This document shows positions 44,636 to 54,987 of a stretch of DNA of 64,000 nucleotides, in pieces (within the stretch, counting starts at the first letter, position 1; the number at the start of each line of letters is the position of its first letter). The notes under the pieces are model-generated. The model was not told the origin of the DNA and did no database searches. It saw only the letters and a list, made by a program, of their open reading frames with translations. The position numbers and the translations under genes are program-made. Origin of the DNA: Eubacteriaceae bacterium (GTDB lineage: Bacteria > Bacillota > Clostridia > Peptostreptococcales > Anaerovoracaceae); contig CABIWW010000005.1 in assembly GCA_902362435.1 (NCBI GenBank), positions 62,001 through 126,000 on the forward strand. Direction: 5' to 3'.

Positions 44636-44670
44636 AATGGCACCCCATCGGTTCAACCAGGGGTGCCATT
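44636..44670 (+). terminator. Hairpin after the aminotransferase gene
   Basis: AATGGCACCCC pairs perfectly with GGGGTGCCATT. There is no T tract. A TATAAT at 44675-44680 lies right behind it with a poor -35 (TTCAAC, 17 bp upstream, inside the hairpin loop), so the hairpin may also regulate the next gene. Confidence 0.55.
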
Positions 44671-44739
44671 GCTGTATAATGTACAGGTATTGTTTTATGA
44701 TACAGCAGACGCAGAAGGAATTTCAATGGAGAGGAAACT

Positions 44740-45768
44740 ATGATTTCAAGTTTGAAGAATTACAGAAAATTGCTTATCGCGGCACTCGTGGTAATTCTGG
44801 CGATTGCATCAGTGGTTGTCCTGGATTTCACAAAGCCGTATGCAGTATATGCGAAAAGCGGGAAAAAAGTAGAAGATCCGTATGCAGTAAAGGCCGGAGG
44901 CGAGGAACTTTTCCTCGTGAAGGATGAGAAGACTGCAGAAAAAGTAATAGAAGAAGTACTTAATGAATATACGCCGGAAGGAGCCCAGGTGGTATCGGTT
45001 TCTGTAGACAAGAAGCTGAGCACCGAGGACAAGAGCCTCAAGCGCAGCGGGGAACCGCCGGCAGTGCTCACGGAAAAAGAAGCCGTGAACTATATACTGG
45101 AGCAGAACAGCACGGAGGATCCGCTGTTTTCTGTGACTATCGATGCAGAGATCGGCTCGGTAGAGAAGATCGAAGCAGGTACTTCGTATGAAGACAATGC
45201 AGAGCTTTACGAGGGTGAGAGCGAGGTAAAGAGCGAAGGAACTGACGGCGATCAGATCGTTACTAATCAGGTGACATGCGTCAACGGCAAGATACTTTCT
45301 TCGCAGGTCGTGGATACGACAGTGATAAACGAGTCGGTAGACAAGATAGTGTACAAGGGCACCAAGGCAAAGAGCAAGGATACTGACAGCAGCAGCTCCG
45401 GCGGGGCTGTGATGGGCAGCGGCAGCGGGACTGACGTTGTGAACTTTGCGCTTCAGTTCGTCGGCAACCCGTACGTTTACGGCGGCACAAGCCTTACGGA
45501 CGGCGCAGACTGTTCGGGATTCGTGCAGAGCGTCTATGCGCATTTCGGGATATCGCTTCCGAGAACAGTGCCGTATCAGGCGCAGTGCGGCAAAGCTGTT
45601 TCGTACAGTGACGCTCAGCCGGGAGATCTGATCTGCTTTTCGGGTCATATCGGCATCTATGTCGGCGGCGGCAAGATGGTCCACGCATCGGATTATGATA
45701 CAGGCATCATCGTGACGAGCACGAGCTACTCAGGAACGGTAGTGTCAGTCAGAAGGATCATAGAATAA
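44740..45768 (+). CDS. Cell-wall hydrolase with G5 and NlpC/P60 domains
   Basis: A 342-residue exported or membrane-anchored protein: transmembrane/signal segment at ~10-30, a G5 domain at ~150-215 (ending DKIVYKGTK), a Ser/Gly linker, and NlpC/P60 at ~228-342. Catalytic Cys in ADCSGFV and His in GHIGIYVGG; a further His in MVHASDYD. It cleaves peptidoglycan stem peptides (gamma-D-Glu-meso-diaminopimelate type). AGAGGAAAC precedes the ATG. A strong terminator follows. Confidence 0.93.
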   Translation: MISSLKNYRKLLIAALVVILAIASVVVLDFTKPYAVYAKSGKKVEDPYAVKAGGEELFLVKDEKTAEKVIEEVLNEYTPEGAQVVSVSVDKKLSTEDKSLKRSGEPPAVLTEKEAVNYILEQNSTEDPLFSVTIDAEIGSVEKIEAGTSYEDNAELYEGESEVKSEGTDGDQIVTNQVTCVNGKILSSQVVDTTVINESVDKIVYKGTKAKSKDTDSSSSGGAVMGSGSGTDVVNFALQFVGNPYVYGGTSLTDGADCSGFVQSVYAHFGISLPRTVPYQAQCGKAVSYSDAQPGDLICFSGHIGIYVGGGKMVHASDYDTGIIVTSTSYSGTVVSVRRIIE

Positions 45769-45847
45769 AACGCACAGCAGGAGCTCGCGGCACGGCGCGA
45801 GATACGTGGCCGGCATGGCTGCAAAAACAAAAAAGAAAACATACAGG

Positions 45848-45890
45848 CTGTCTTCTGATCGTCTAAAAGATCAGCAAGGCAGCTTTTTGC
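45848..45890 (+). terminator. Rho-independent terminator after the NlpC/P60 gene
   Basis: GCTG-CTT-TGATC arms pair with GATCA-AAG-CAGC around an 8-nt loop, followed by TTTTT. Confidence 0.75.
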
Positions 45891-45900
45891 ATGAAAATCT

Positions 45901-45930
45901 TCCCGCGGATATAGAGTCTCGCGGGAAGTG
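45901..45930. repeat. Perfect 9-bp inverted repeat upstream of the alcohol dehydrogenase
   Basis: CTTCCCGCG and CGCGGGAAG enclose 12 nt, 47 bp before the next start codon. It may be an operator or a 5' leader hairpin. Confidence 0.45.
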
Positions 45931-45976
45931 GTGGTATGATATATAGAAGAAATCACACGAGGATCGGAGGCAGGAG

Positions 45977-47248
45977 ATGAACAGCTTATTTTGCAGGATA
46001 TACCAGGGGGCGATGAAGGTCGGGATGTACATGCTTCCGTGGCATACGCCTGAAGTGATAGAAGACAGGGCTGACAGCGACAGACTGCTGGAAGATATAA
46101 AACGCAGGGAAGTGGAAAGGCTGCTCGTGGTCATGGGGCCGAACATGATGAAGCGCGGGCTTCCTGTGCCGATGCTGGAAAAGCTGCGGGCGAACGGGAT
46201 CGAATGTGAGGTGTTCGATCGACTCACGTCGGATCCGACGGATGCGCAGGTCGAGGAAGGCGTCAGGCTCTATAATGAGAAAAACGCACAGGGGATAATA
46301 CTGTTTGGCGGGGGCTCGCCGATGGACTGCGGCAAAGCCATCGCAGCGCGTATAGCGAGACCGGACAGGACGATCGCGGAGCTTCAGGGCGTGCTCAAGG
46401 TGCGTTCGAGGAGAAAAGTGCCTGTGATGTGGGCGATACCAACGACTTCGGGAACAGGCTCAGAGGCGACGATGGCAGCAGTGATAACGGATCATGAAAC
46501 ACATCGAAAAAAGTCGATAAACGATATGGCGATAATCCCGCACGTGTGTGTGCTGGATGCCGGGCTGACAGCGGGACTGCCGCCGGATATAACCGCATAT
46601 ACCGGAATGGATGCACTGTGTCATGCAGTCGAAGCTTATACCAACAACGCTTATAATACGGCTCTGGAGAAGAAGATGGCAAAGGATGCCGTAAAGCTCA
46701 TATATGAAAATCTTGAGGGCGCTTACGAGAACGGCAGCGATATGGAAAAGCGCCAGAATATGCAGAGAGCGGCGTTTTATGCCGGCAGGGCGTTCACGAG
46801 AGGGTGCGTCGGATATGTGCACGCGATAGGACATGCCGTGGGAGGTCTGTATGGCGTTCCTCACGGAAAGGCTATGGCGATACTGCTGCCGCATGTGCTG
46901 AAGGCATTCGGAAGCAGCGCAGAGGCGAAGCTTGCGGAGCTGGCGGATCACTGCGGACTTTCCGCAGAATACGGAGTAGATCATGACGACCGGACAGGCG
47001 GATGCGCCTGCCCGGCATATGGCGCGATGAAAGGGAAGACTACGAATAACGGAAAAGCGCGCCTTTTCATAGAATGGATAGAAAATACGAAACGCAGCAT
47101 GGATATTCCGGACAGATTCGACTGTATAAAGGAAGAAGATGTCGAAACTATCGCGAAATGGGCCGATGCTGAAGCGAATCCGCTGTATCCCGTTCCGAAG
47201 ATATTCGACAGGAAACAGCTCGAAGATCTCGTGAGATCTGTCATGTGA
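45977..47248 (+). CDS. Iron-containing alcohol dehydrogenase
   Basis: A 423-residue group III alcohol dehydrogenase. NAD motif FGGGSPMDCGKA; metal ligands in GMDALCHAVEAY and YVHAIGHAVGGLYGVPHG. It interconverts alcohols and aldehydes with NAD(P)H in the cytoplasm; substrate not predictable. GGAGGCAGGAG precedes the ATG. It stands alone, convergent with the response-regulator gene downstream. Confidence 0.95.
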   Translation: MNSLFCRIYQGAMKVGMYMLPWHTPEVIEDRADSDRLLEDIKRREVERLLVVMGPNMMKRGLPVPMLEKLRANGIECEVFDRLTSDPTDAQVEEGVRLYNEKNAQGIILFGGGSPMDCGKAIAARIARPDRTIAELQGVLKVRSRRKVPVMWAIPTTSGTGSEATMAAVITDHETHRKKSINDMAIIPHVCVLDAGLTAGLPPDITAYTGMDALCHAVEAYTNNAYNTALEKKMAKDAVKLIYENLEGAYENGSDMEKRQNMQRAAFYAGRAFTRGCVGYVHAIGHAVGGLYGVPHGKAMAILLPHVLKAFGSSAEAKLAELADHCGLSAEYGVDHDDRTGGCACPAYGAMKGKTTNNGKARLFIEWIENTKRSMDIPDRFDCIKEEDVETIAKWADAEANPLYPVPKIFDRKQLEDLVRSVM

Positions 47249-47396
47249 TCCGATGAGGATCTCCTGGACGCGCCAGGGCAGGGCCTGCCGAGCGTCGGAT
47301 GTGCATTTCGCTGTGTTATGCCCTGATGCGCCGGCATGCAGATAGTGTGAAGTGTCATGGCGCATCGCCTGAGTGGCCGTAAGCTGCGGACAGCAG

Positions 47397-48203
47397 TCAT
47401 ATCTGCAGCTGGCATATCGACTGTATGTCGTTGTTTATGCAAAAAAGCAGAGCGAGGATGTCGTATGACAGGATGAACAGTCGCTCTGCTATGTGCTGTC
47501 TGAGCAGATCTTCCAGCGATATCACATGCGAATAAAGAGATGTGAATCCCAGCATGCCGGCGAGGCCTTTTATGGAATGACAAAGGACGGCGGCATCGCT
47601 GTACTGGTCTGTATCTATCATTTCACGCAGACGCAGAGAAAGGTCGGCGTTGTTGTGTTTGAAATTATTGAAGTGCTTCAGAAAGAGCCTGGGACTGTTG
47701 CCCATGTTTTCTATAGCGGTATGTATGTCGCATACGTCGGGATCCAGGCCCGGGAAGCTGCTGTCCCGGTGTGCGCAGGAGCCGGAGCATGACGCCGTGA
47801 GCAGTGCGGATCTGACATATGGCGAGATCGCTGTGTAAAATGACGTGGAATTGAACGGTTTGAAAAGTATCATGTCAAATATACTTTCCGTTTCAGCCTG
47901 CCGTATCCTGTCTTCGTTTTTGCTCGATGCCGTCACGGCGATCACCGGGGTATCGATACCCAGACTGCGGATCCTGCGGACGGTCTCTATACCGTTCATG
48001 CACGGCAGGTTTATATCCATCAGTATCAGTGAATAATAATTTTTGTCGACAGAATTGCACATAGTGACAGCTTCGAGACCATCGAATGCGCTTTCACATT
48101 TTACGCCTATATCGTTCAGGAATGTCTGTATTACTTCGTGGTTTGCTGATGTGTCGTCGACTATCAGCACAGTATCTCTGTCCCTTGTTGAAACATTTTT
48201 CAT
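47397..48203 (-). CDS. Response regulator with C-terminal HPt domain
   Basis: A 268-residue protein. The receiver domain is ~10-130 (LIVDDTSANHEV with acidic pocket; phospho-Asp in LILMDINLPCMNG; Lys in ILFKPFN). The HPt-like domain is ~165-250 with candidate phospho-His in VLCHSIKGLAGMLGF. There is no DNA-binding output, so it is a phosphorelay intermediate for a hybrid kinase encoded elsewhere. ATG 48203 follows AAAGGAGG; the longer frame to 48302 has none. Confidence 0.9.
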   Translation of the reverse strand: MKNVSTRDRDTVLIVDDTSANHEVIQTFLNDIGVKCESAFDGLEAVTMCNSVDKNYYSLILMDINLPCMNGIETVRRIRSLGIDTPVIAVTASSKNEDRIRQAETESIFDMILFKPFNSTSFYTAISPYVRSALLTASCSGSCAHRDSSFPGLDPDVCDIHTAIENMGNSPRLFLKHFNNFKHNNADLSLRLREMIDTDQYSDAAVLCHSIKGLAGMLGFTSLYSHVISLEDLLRQHIAERLFILSYDILALLFCINNDIQSICQLQI

Positions 48204-48326
48204 ATTCAATACCTCCTTTGGTGTGCAACTGTACCACTGTTTTGATTCTATACCAAAAAGGACTCTTTTTTTATATCTAATGTACGACGGCATTCTCCAC
48301 AATACGACAAAAAAATCAAAATAATA

Positions 48327-48355
48327 TTGTGGTTAAAAAAGGAAATTGATAGAAT
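48327..48355 (+). promoter_or_regulatory. Candidate promoter of the prepilin peptidase gene
   Basis: TTGTGG (48327-48332), 17-bp spacer, TAGAAT (48350-48355), 26 bp before the start codon. Confidence 0.6.
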
Positions 48356-48381
48356 AAGAGCAATAAAGGAGGAATATTGAG

Positions 48382-49068
48382 ATGCTGGTGATTATCATAA
48401 AAGTGGCTGCAAGCATAGTGCTAGGCGTCCTGGCGGGGTTTGCGGCAGTATATATATTCAATAAAATGCCTGCGGGCTGGCTGTGCGATTACGGGGAAAA
48501 GCCTGGACCGGAGCTGACGGATCCGCACATACAGAGAGTGAAGGGTTATCCGTGGCGATGGATATATGCGGCAGGCTTTGCATGTCTTCTCGTCAGGCTT
48601 TCCTTCTGTGATATACAGTTTGCCGCGGCAGGGGTATTCGCGTGCTGGGCGATGCTGATCATCGGCCTGGCAGACCTGAAATACATGGTGATACCCGATC
48701 AGTTCGTGATAATGCTGGCTCTGAGCGCGTTCGGCTTCATACCTTTTCACAGTTCAGTCTGGCAGCCTCTGCTGGGGGCGATTGTCGGCGGAGGCGCGAT
48801 GCTGGCGGTCGCAGGCATAGGAAGCCTGATATTCCATAGAGAAGTGATGGGCTTCGGAGATGTGAAGCTGTTCGCGTCGCTTGGTCTGGTGCTCGGACTG
48901 AAGGGGACCGTGGCGGTGCTCCTGGGAGCTTCCCTGGCGAGCGGGATAGCAGCTGCGGCGGGTCTGGCATCGGGGCGGTACCGCAGGAACGATGAGCGGC
49001 CGCTGGGACCGTATATATGCGGCTGCGGGTGTCTCTATATTTTCGCTGCCTGGCCGCTGATGATGTGA
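48382..49068 (+). CDS. Prepilin peptidase (A24 family, short form)
   Basis: A 228-residue polytopic protein. The two catalytic aspartates lie in LADLKYMVIPD and GFGDVKLFASLG (GxGD motif). The N-terminal methylase domain with its cysteine pairs, present in full-length PilD, is missing, as in many Gram-positive ComC/TadV-like peptidases. It cleaves leader peptides of type IV pilin-like proteins at the membrane. No pilin or assembly genes are in the window. AAAGGAGG precedes the ATG. Confidence 0.9.
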   Translation: MLVIIIKVAASIVLGVLAGFAAVYIFNKMPAGWLCDYGEKPGPELTDPHIQRVKGYPWRWIYAAGFACLLVRLSFCDIQFAAAGVFACWAMLIIGLADLKYMVIPDQFVIMLALSAFGFIPFHSSVWQPLLGAIVGGGAMLAVAGIGSLIFHREVMGFGDVKLFASLGLVLGLKGTVAVLLGASLASGIAAAAGLASGRYRRNDERPLGPYICGCGCLYIFAAWPLMM

Positions 49069-49140
49069 CGAGCATCTGAATTATGACTAATAAATGTGGC
49101 ACGCGGCTTTGAAATAATATATAATTAGAAAAGGTGTACG

Positions 49141-49905
49141 ATGAAAAAGAATATACTTCTTACAATAGAATACGATGGATCGGTGTTTCACGGCTGGCAG
49201 CGACAGCCGGACAAGCCCACGGTGCAGGGACATCTGGAGCAGACGCTGTCATCGCTTCTGGGCAGCAGTATCACGCTGAACGGCACGAGCCGGACGGACG
49301 CGGGGGTGCATGCATACGCTCAGCGCGCATCGTTTGCAGCCGATGTGAAGATCCCTGTGGAAAAGCTGGCTATGGTCGTGAATAACAGCCTCGCGAGCAG
49401 AGAGAAGGGATCGTTCGCGGCGTCACCTGTGAGGATCGTAAAGGCTGAGGAAAAGCCTGCGGATTTTCACGCCAGATTCGACTCGAAAGGCAAGAAGTAT
49501 ATCTACAGGATACTCAATGCAGAAAGTGCAGATGTCTTCGTGAGGAATTACGTCTATCATGTTGCAAAGCCGCTGGATACGGACGCCATGCGGCGCGCGG
49601 CGGAATATCTGAAGGGCACGCATGACTTCAAGTCGTTCGAGGCGGCGGGAGGGACTCCGCGTGAGACCACCGTCAGGACGATATATGATATAAGCGTCAC
49701 CGGAGACAGGAACATAGAGATACACGTGAGCGGCGACGGGTTCCTTTACAATATGGTAAGGATAATAACGGGAACGCTGACTGATATAGGAGCGGGAAAG
49801 ATCGCGCCGGAACAGATGAAAGCTATTATCGATGCAGCAGACAGATCAGCTGCAGGACATACAGCCCCGCCTTACGGGCTGTACCTTGCAGAAGTGTACT
49901 ACTGA
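49141..49905 (+). CDS. truA: tRNA pseudouridine(38-40) synthase
   Basis: A 254-residue TruA. Catalytic Asp in [30 protein letters not shown] and [15 protein letters not shown] are conserved. It isomerises uridines 38-40 of the anticodon arm. Complete length for the family. The ribosome binding site is AAAAGGTG. The dCMP deaminase gene follows by 25 bp. Confidence 0.97.
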   Translation: MKKNILLTIEYDGSVFHGWQRQPDKPTVQGHLEQTLSSLLGSSITLNGTSRTDAGVHAYAQRASFAADVKIPVEKLAMVVNNSLASREKGSFAASPVRIVKAEEKPADFHARFDSKGKKYIYRILNAESADVFVRNYVYHVAKPLDTDAMRRAAEYLKGTHDFKSFEAAGGTPRETTVRTIYDISVTGDRNIEIHVSGDGFLYNMVRIITGTLTDIGAGKIAPEQMKAIIDAADRSAAGHTAPPYGLYLAEVYY

Positions 49906-49930
49906 TATTTGCATGATCAAGGAGAAACGT

Positions 49931-50392
49931 ATGGACAACAGACCAAGCTGGGATGAATATTTTATGGAAATGGCAGTGCTCACAGCCAAACGTTCCACGT
50001 GTCTTAGACGGCATGTAGGCGCTGTGATCGTAAAGGACAGGCATATCGTCGCCACCGGGTACAACGGTGCGCCGAGAGGTCTGGAGCACTGCGGTGAGCG
50101 CGAAGGCGGATGCCTGAGGCAGCAGCTGGGGATACCGTCGGGCGAGAAGCATGAGCTGTGCAGAGCGCTGCATGCCGAACAGAACGCGATAATACAGGCG
50201 GCCACGCTGGGTCAGAGCATCGAGGGCGCGACGATATATATCACGCATCAGCCGTGCGTGATATGCGCGAAGATGATAATAAATTCAGGAATAAGCAAGA
50301 TCATAGTAAAAGAAGGATATCCGGACCAGCTGTCTGTTGACATACTGGATGAAGCCGGACTCAAAATAGTAATGTTAGGAGAAATCAAGTGA
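49931..50392 (+). CDS. comEB: dCMP deaminase family protein (ComEB-like)
   Basis: A 153-residue cytidine/deoxycytidylate deaminase-like enzyme. Zinc ligands and the catalytic Glu are in LHAEQNAII and [21 protein letters not shown] and [12 protein letters not shown] are typical of dCMP deaminases. It would make dUMP for thymidylate synthesis. ATG 49931 follows AAGGAG, so the longer upstream frame is rejected. It overlaps the next start as GTGA. Confidence 0.92.
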   Translation: MDNRPSWDEYFMEMAVLTAKRSTCLRRHVGAVIVKDRHIVATGYNGAPRGLEHCGEREGGCLRQQLGIPSGEKHELCRALHAEQNAIIQAATLGQSIEGATIYITHQPCVICAKMIINSGISKIIVKEGYPDQLSVDILDEAGLKIVMLGEIK

Positions 50393-51513
50393 CAGCTACC
50401 AGCATAGAATTATGGGGGCCGCTTCTGGTCGCCTTTGTCGTGGCAGCGGCAGTTACACCTGCGGCGATAAAGATCGCACCTAAAATAGGCGCAATGGACA
50501 TCCCGAAAGATGAAAGGCGGATGCATAAAAAGCCGATGCCGAGATTCGGGGGCATCGCGATATATCTCGGGATAATGGCCGCACTTGCAGTCTTTGCACT
50601 CAAAGACAAAGGGATAACGAGCGTTATGACCGGATGCACTCTGATATACATGCTCGGTCTGATCGATGATCTGAAGGATCTGAAACCGCTGGTAAAGCTG
50701 TGCGGACAGATAGTATGCGCTACGGTGGTGTATATCATGGGAGTCAGGATCGAGTTCATCACGAATTACTTCGGTCCGGGCAATATGGCGTTCGGTGACG
50801 TGGCATGTTTCATCATCACGGTATTGTGGCTGATAGCTATCACGAATGCTGTGAATCTGATAGACGGACTCGACGGACTGGCTGCAGGTATCGTAGCGAT
50901 ATCCGCGCTCTGTATAGGATACGTCGCATATATCCACGGGCAGTATGTGCCTACGCTGGCAATGATGGCTATAGCGGGCGCGGCGCTTGGATTCCTGCCG
51001 TACAATTTCAATCCCGCGAAGATATTCATGGGAGACAGCGGTTCGGAGCTGCTGGGATTTTCGATAGCGGCGGTATCGATACTGGGTACCGTCAAAAGTG
51101 CTACGATAGTAGTCGTGATAATTCCTGCGCTGGTGCTGGGGCTTCCGATATTCGACACGGTCATGGCTATATTCAGAAGGCTGGCGAAGCATCAGTCGAT
51201 AGGTACGGCGGACAAGGATCATCTGCATCACAGGATCATGAAGGCCGGATTCGGCCAGAAGCGTGCGGTGATGATCCTTTACTGCATCAGCGGCATCATG
51301 GGCATAGTCGCCGTGCTCTACAGCAGGGGGCTCACAGTGGAATACCTCGGGCTTACAGCGGTCGCTATAATGCTGATATACGTGCTGCTTTCCGATACGG
51401 GAAACAGGAACATCAGCCTGAAAGCAGACAAGATAAAAAAAGAAAGACCGGATAAAAAAGAGGAAAAAAACAAGCAGGACAAACATATAGAGAAAGGCAG
51501 TGACAATAAATGA
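50389..51513 (+). CDS. WecA/TagO/MraY-family undecaprenyl-phosphate sugar-phosphate transferase
   Basis: A 374-residue polytopic membrane enzyme with ~10 helices. Motifs: [44 protein letters not shown] and the cytoplasmic [13 protein letters not shown] loop, the His motif of WecA/TagO rather than MraY. It links a GlcNAc-type 1-phosphate to undecaprenyl phosphate to begin a wall polymer or teichoic-acid chain. The C-terminus is a Lys-rich tail (~345-374). GTG start overlaps the upstream stop. Confidence 0.92.
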   Translation: MTATSIELWGPLLVAFVVAAAVTPAAIKIAPKIGAMDIPKDERRMHKKPMPRFGGIAIYLGIMAALAVFALKDKGITSVMTGCTLIYMLGLIDDLKDLKPLVKLCGQIVCATVVYIMGVRIEFITNYFGPGNMAFGDVACFIITVLWLIAITNAVNLIDGLDGLAAGIVAISALCIGYVAYIHGQYVPTLAMMAIAGAALGFLPYNFNPAKIFMGDSGSELLGFSIAAVSILGTVKSATIVVVIIPALVLGLPIFDTVMAIFRRLAKHQSIGTADKDHLHHRIMKAGFGQKRAVMILYCISGIMGIVAVLYSRGLTVEYLGLTAVAIMLIYVLLSDTGNRNISLKADKIKKERPDKKEEKNKQDKHIEKGSDNK

Positions 51514-52889
51514 TAAAAACAGAGAATCTGGAGACTATAAGAAATCGGGAACTTTTTTCGATGATGGGCAAGGTGGCGCTGCCTATAGCGCTGCAGAGCC
51601 TGATAGGCTCCAGCCTCAGCTTTATCGACAATCTGATGGTGGGAAGTCTGGGAGAGCTTGAGCTGAATGCGGTAGGTGTATCAGTCCAGGTGTTTTTCAT
51701 ATACTGGATGCTGCTTTTTGGATTCACGGGAGGTATGGGTACATTCATATCACAGTTTTACGGTGTGATGGATTTTAAGAACATAAGGAAAACGACAGGC
51801 TTTGCACTGTCTGCGGCAGCAGGCGTCAGCCTGCTCTTTTTTGTTGCAGGATTCTTCTTTCCTGAATATATACTGAGGATATTCACGAAGTACCCGGAAG
51901 TTATCGAAGCGGGGGTCGGATATGTCAGGATCTGTTCGTTCACGTTCCTGTTTCTGGCAGTGACGCAGCCGTTTACTGTGGCACTGAGGGCTACCCAGCA
52001 ATCTGCGCTGCCTCTCGCAGCGAGCGTGATCGCATTTGCTACCAATACATTCCTGAACTGGGTGTTCATTTTCGGAAAGCTGGGTGCGCCTGCTCTGGGA
52101 GTCGAAGGTGCAGCGCTGGCAACAGCTATAGCGCGTCTTCTGGAAATGCTGATAATACTGTTCGAGGTGTTCGTGCTCAAAAACAGGATCGCAGGGCATT
52201 TCAGAGAGTTTTTCAGTTATAACAGGGAGCTGGCTGCGCGTATAATAAGGAATGCGCTGCCGACTACAGCAAATGAAACACTCTGGGGGATAGGAACTTC
52301 GATGTATGTTGCGGCATTTGCGAGGATAGGCATCTCGGAAGGGGCTGCGGTACAGGCCTGCAATACTATAAACAATATGTTCGCACTGGCTGCGTTCAGC
52401 ATCGGAGATGCAGTGCTGATACTTGTCGGTCAGAAGCTCGGAGAGGGAAAGACGGAACTGGCATACAACATGTCGCGCAAGATGATCAGGATGGGACTCA
52501 TAGTGGGAGCAGTCTTTGGAGCGGGCGTGATAATAGCGGGGGAACCGCTGCTCAGTCTGTTCAGCTTCTCGGAGCAGGGGGCCGCGTATGCGTTCAGGAT
52601 ACTGATCGTATACGGAGCCACAATGTGGCTGACACTTTACAATGCCATCCATGTCACGGGAACGCTGCGCTGCGGGGGCGACACGAAGTTCGCGATGATC
52701 ACGGAAACCGGCACGGTGTGGCTTATAGGCGTGCCGCTGGCGTTCATCACGTCGCTGTATCTGCATATGCCTATATATCTGGCAGTGCTGGCAGTCAAGA
52801 TCGAAGAAGTAGTCAAGGCCGTATTCCTGACTAAACGGTATTACAGCCGCAAATGGCTCAAAACCGTAATAAAGGGCATCGACGATTGA
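51510..52889 (+). CDS. MATE-family efflux transporter
   Basis: A 459-residue transporter with twelve hydrophobic segments in two MATE repeats (MGKVALPIALQSLIGSSLSFIDNLMVG; the second begins near IIRNALPTTANETLWGIG). It expels drugs or metabolites in exchange for Na+ or H+. It overlaps the previous stop as ATGA, so it is translationally coupled with the WecA-type gene. Confidence 0.94.
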   Translation: MIKTENLETIRNRELFSMMGKVALPIALQSLIGSSLSFIDNLMVGSLGELELNAVGVSVQVFFIYWMLLFGFTGGMGTFISQFYGVMDFKNIRKTTGFALSAAAGVSLLFFVAGFFFPEYILRIFTKYPEVIEAGVGYVRICSFTFLFLAVTQPFTVALRATQQSALPLAASVIAFATNTFLNWVFIFGKLGAPALGVEGAALATAIARLLEMLIILFEVFVLKNRIAGHFREFFSYNRELAARIIRNALPTTANETLWGIGTSMYVAAFARIGISEGAAVQACNTINNMFALAAFSIGDAVLILVGQKLGEGKTELAYNMSRKMIRMGLIVGAVFGAGVIIAGEPLLSLFSFSEQGAAYAFRILIVYGATMWLTLYNAIHVTGTLRCGGDTKFAMITETGTVWLIGVPLAFITSLYLHMPIYLAVLAVKIEEVVKAVFLTKRYYSRKWLKTVIKGIDD

Positions 52890-53037
52890 CGATGTTTTAA
52901 GGAAAGAACATATTGATAACAAAGAAGTACAAGAAAATACAAATTTTTTACAATTATAAAAAATTATAATTTTTGGGCAAAACCACGAAAGTGTTGAAAA
53001 CAGTGAGATTGTTAAAAAATGAATTTAAAAAAACTGT

Positions 53038-53066
53038 TTCACAATTGCCGCAAATCGGTGTATAAT
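53038..53066 (+). promoter_or_regulatory. Promoter of the ATP synthase operon
   Basis: TTCACA (53038-53043), 17-bp spacer, TATAAT (53061-53066), 31 bp before atpI. The preceding 150 bp are very AT-rich, as in an UP-type region. Confidence 0.7.
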
Positions 53067-53097
53067 GTGTAGTCATAAGAGAGGAGATGAGTGAGAT

Positions 53098-53403
53098 TTG
53101 ACTTATGTTTTCGGCTCGATCGCAGGTCTGATCGCAGGCGGGCTTGCAGGGTACCTCAAAAATCGCTTCCTGTGGCAGAAGTATATGGCGGACAGCTCGT
53201 CGTCAGATGCCGGGGCAGGTCAGGCGGGAGGTATCTATGCGAGGTCAATGATCAGTTATGCTGTCAATATAGTGACGCTGCTGCTGGTTTTCCTCGTGAG
53301 GGATATAGTGCCGTTTGACGATACGGCTTTTCTCATAGGAACGGCAGCTGCGCTTGTAGCGATGAACAAGGTGCTGGTTTTCAAACAGAAGAAAGCACTG
53401 TGA
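53098..53403 (+). CDS. atpI: ATP synthase subunit I
   Basis: A 101-residue membrane protein with a short first segment (SIAGLIAGGLAGYL) and two later helices (~50-68, ~75-95). Position directly before atpB and the size fit AtpI, which helps assemble the c-ring. The start is TTG 53098 behind AGGAG, about 11 nt away; no ATG is available in frame. Confidence 0.75.
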   Translation: MTYVFGSIAGLIAGGLAGYLKNRFLWQKYMADSSSSDAGAGQAGGIYARSMISYAVNIVTLLLVFLVRDIVPFDDTAFLIGTAAALVAMNKVLVFKQKKAL

Positions 53404-53425
53404 CCTGGAAGGGAGGCAGGCGATA

Positions 53426-54094
53426 ATGATAGAGACACTTAATTCTTTTGGGATATCCAACGGGATGATAACGAGTACAGTCATTACGGTCATACTGTGT
53501 GTGCTGGCTGTAGTTGCGGGCCGCAGGCTGCAGACTGTGCCGTCAGGCTTTCAGAATTTTGCAGAGTGGGCTGTGGAGAGTCTGTATGATTTCTTTTCGG
53601 ATATCATGGGCGGCAAAGCATGTCGGAAGTATTTCCCGCTTGTAGCGACGCTGTTCATATATATACTGATATGCAACTACAGCGGACTGCTGCCGGGTTC
53701 GGGGCATGTAAAGGGGCTGGCGGCTCCGACAAGCTCGATAAACTGCACTATGGCGCTGGCGATAATAGTGTTCGTAGCGATACAGGTGATAGGCATCAGA
53801 GAATCTCACGGCCTGAGATTCTACAAGCACCTGCTGCAGCCGTTTGCGTTCCTGCTGCCGCTGATGCTGCTGGAGGATCTGGTAAAACCGGTGTCGCTGA
53901 CGCTGCGACTTTACGGTAATATTTTCGGGGAAGAAACGGTAACGTCATCGTTTTTCGATCTCGTACCGATAGGGCTGCCTGTGGTGATGCAGATGCTGAG
54001 TGTACTGATGGGGCTGGTGCAGGCACTTGTGTTCGCACTGCTTACAGGCATATATATAAAGGAGGCGCTTCCGGAGGAGGAAGAGCATTTGTAA
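53426..54094 (+). CDS. atpB: ATP synthase subunit a
   Basis: A 222-residue Fo subunit with five to six helices. The essential Arg is in LTLRLYGNIFGEE, and the C-terminal helix ends LVFALLTGIYIKEAL. With the c-ring it forms the ion path. GGGAGG precedes the ATG. It is 22 bp after atpI. Confidence 0.95.
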   Translation: MIETLNSFGISNGMITSTVITVILCVLAVVAGRRLQTVPSGFQNFAEWAVESLYDFFSDIMGGKACRKYFPLVATLFIYILICNYSGLLPGSGHVKGLAAPTSSINCTMALAIIVFVAIQVIGIRESHGLRFYKHLLQPFAFLLPLMLLEDLVKPVSLTLRLYGNIFGEETVTSSFFDLVPIGLPVVMQMLSVLMGLVQALVFALLTGIYIKEALPEEEEHL

Positions 54095-54124
54095 ACTGCA
54101 GGCCGGCAGGCATGAAGTTTATAA

Positions 54125-54427
<303 letters not shown>

Positions 54428-54480
54428 AGAATTTCATTGCCTTCGGGCATGTAAAAACGCAGTGAAAGGGAGACGGTAAT

Positions 54481-54987
54481 ATGGTTGAAGCATTGGGAAT
54501 AAGTCTTAAAGAATTTATATTTTACCTGATCAACTTCCTGATACTGATGGGAGTGCTCACCAGGTTTTTATATAAGCCTTTCTTGAACATGCTGGCTGCC
54601 AGGAAGCAGTCCATAAAAGACGCGCTCGACAACGCAGAGCTTACCAACAGGAGAGCCGATGAGAAAATGGAGCAGTACAGCAAAAGGATCTCAAAGGTCG
54701 AAGAGGAAAGCAGAGAGATCATCAGAACTGCGAAGATCAAAGCGGATGCACAGGCGCGCGACATCATAGAGGACGCCCGCAAAGAAGCCGGCGATATCAT
54801 CGCAAAGGCGGAAAAGACTATAGAAAAAGAAAAAGAAAAGGCTATGGAAGAAATGAAACAGGAAATCGCTGTTCTCGCTGTAATGGCCGCTGAAAAGATC
54901 GTGGAACGCGAGATACAGCGTGCCGGACAGGAGGCCATAGTTGAAGAGGTTATCAGACAGGCAAGGAGTACAGGATGGAGGAACTGA
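54481..54987 (+). CDS. atpF: ATP synthase subunit b
   Basis: A 168-residue peripheral stalk subunit: one membrane helix (~10-30), then a long amphipathic coiled coil to the end. It holds F1 to Fo as a dimer. It overlaps atpH by 13 bp. GGGAGAC precedes the ATG. Confidence 0.95.
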   Translation: MVEALGISLKEFIFYLINFLILMGVLTRFLYKPFLNMLAARKQSIKDALDNAELTNRRADEKMEQYSKRISKVEEESREIIRTAKIKADAQARDIIEDARKEAGDIIAKAEKTIEKEKEKAMEEMKQEIAVLAVMAAEKIVEREIQRAGQEAIVEEVIRQARSTGWRN

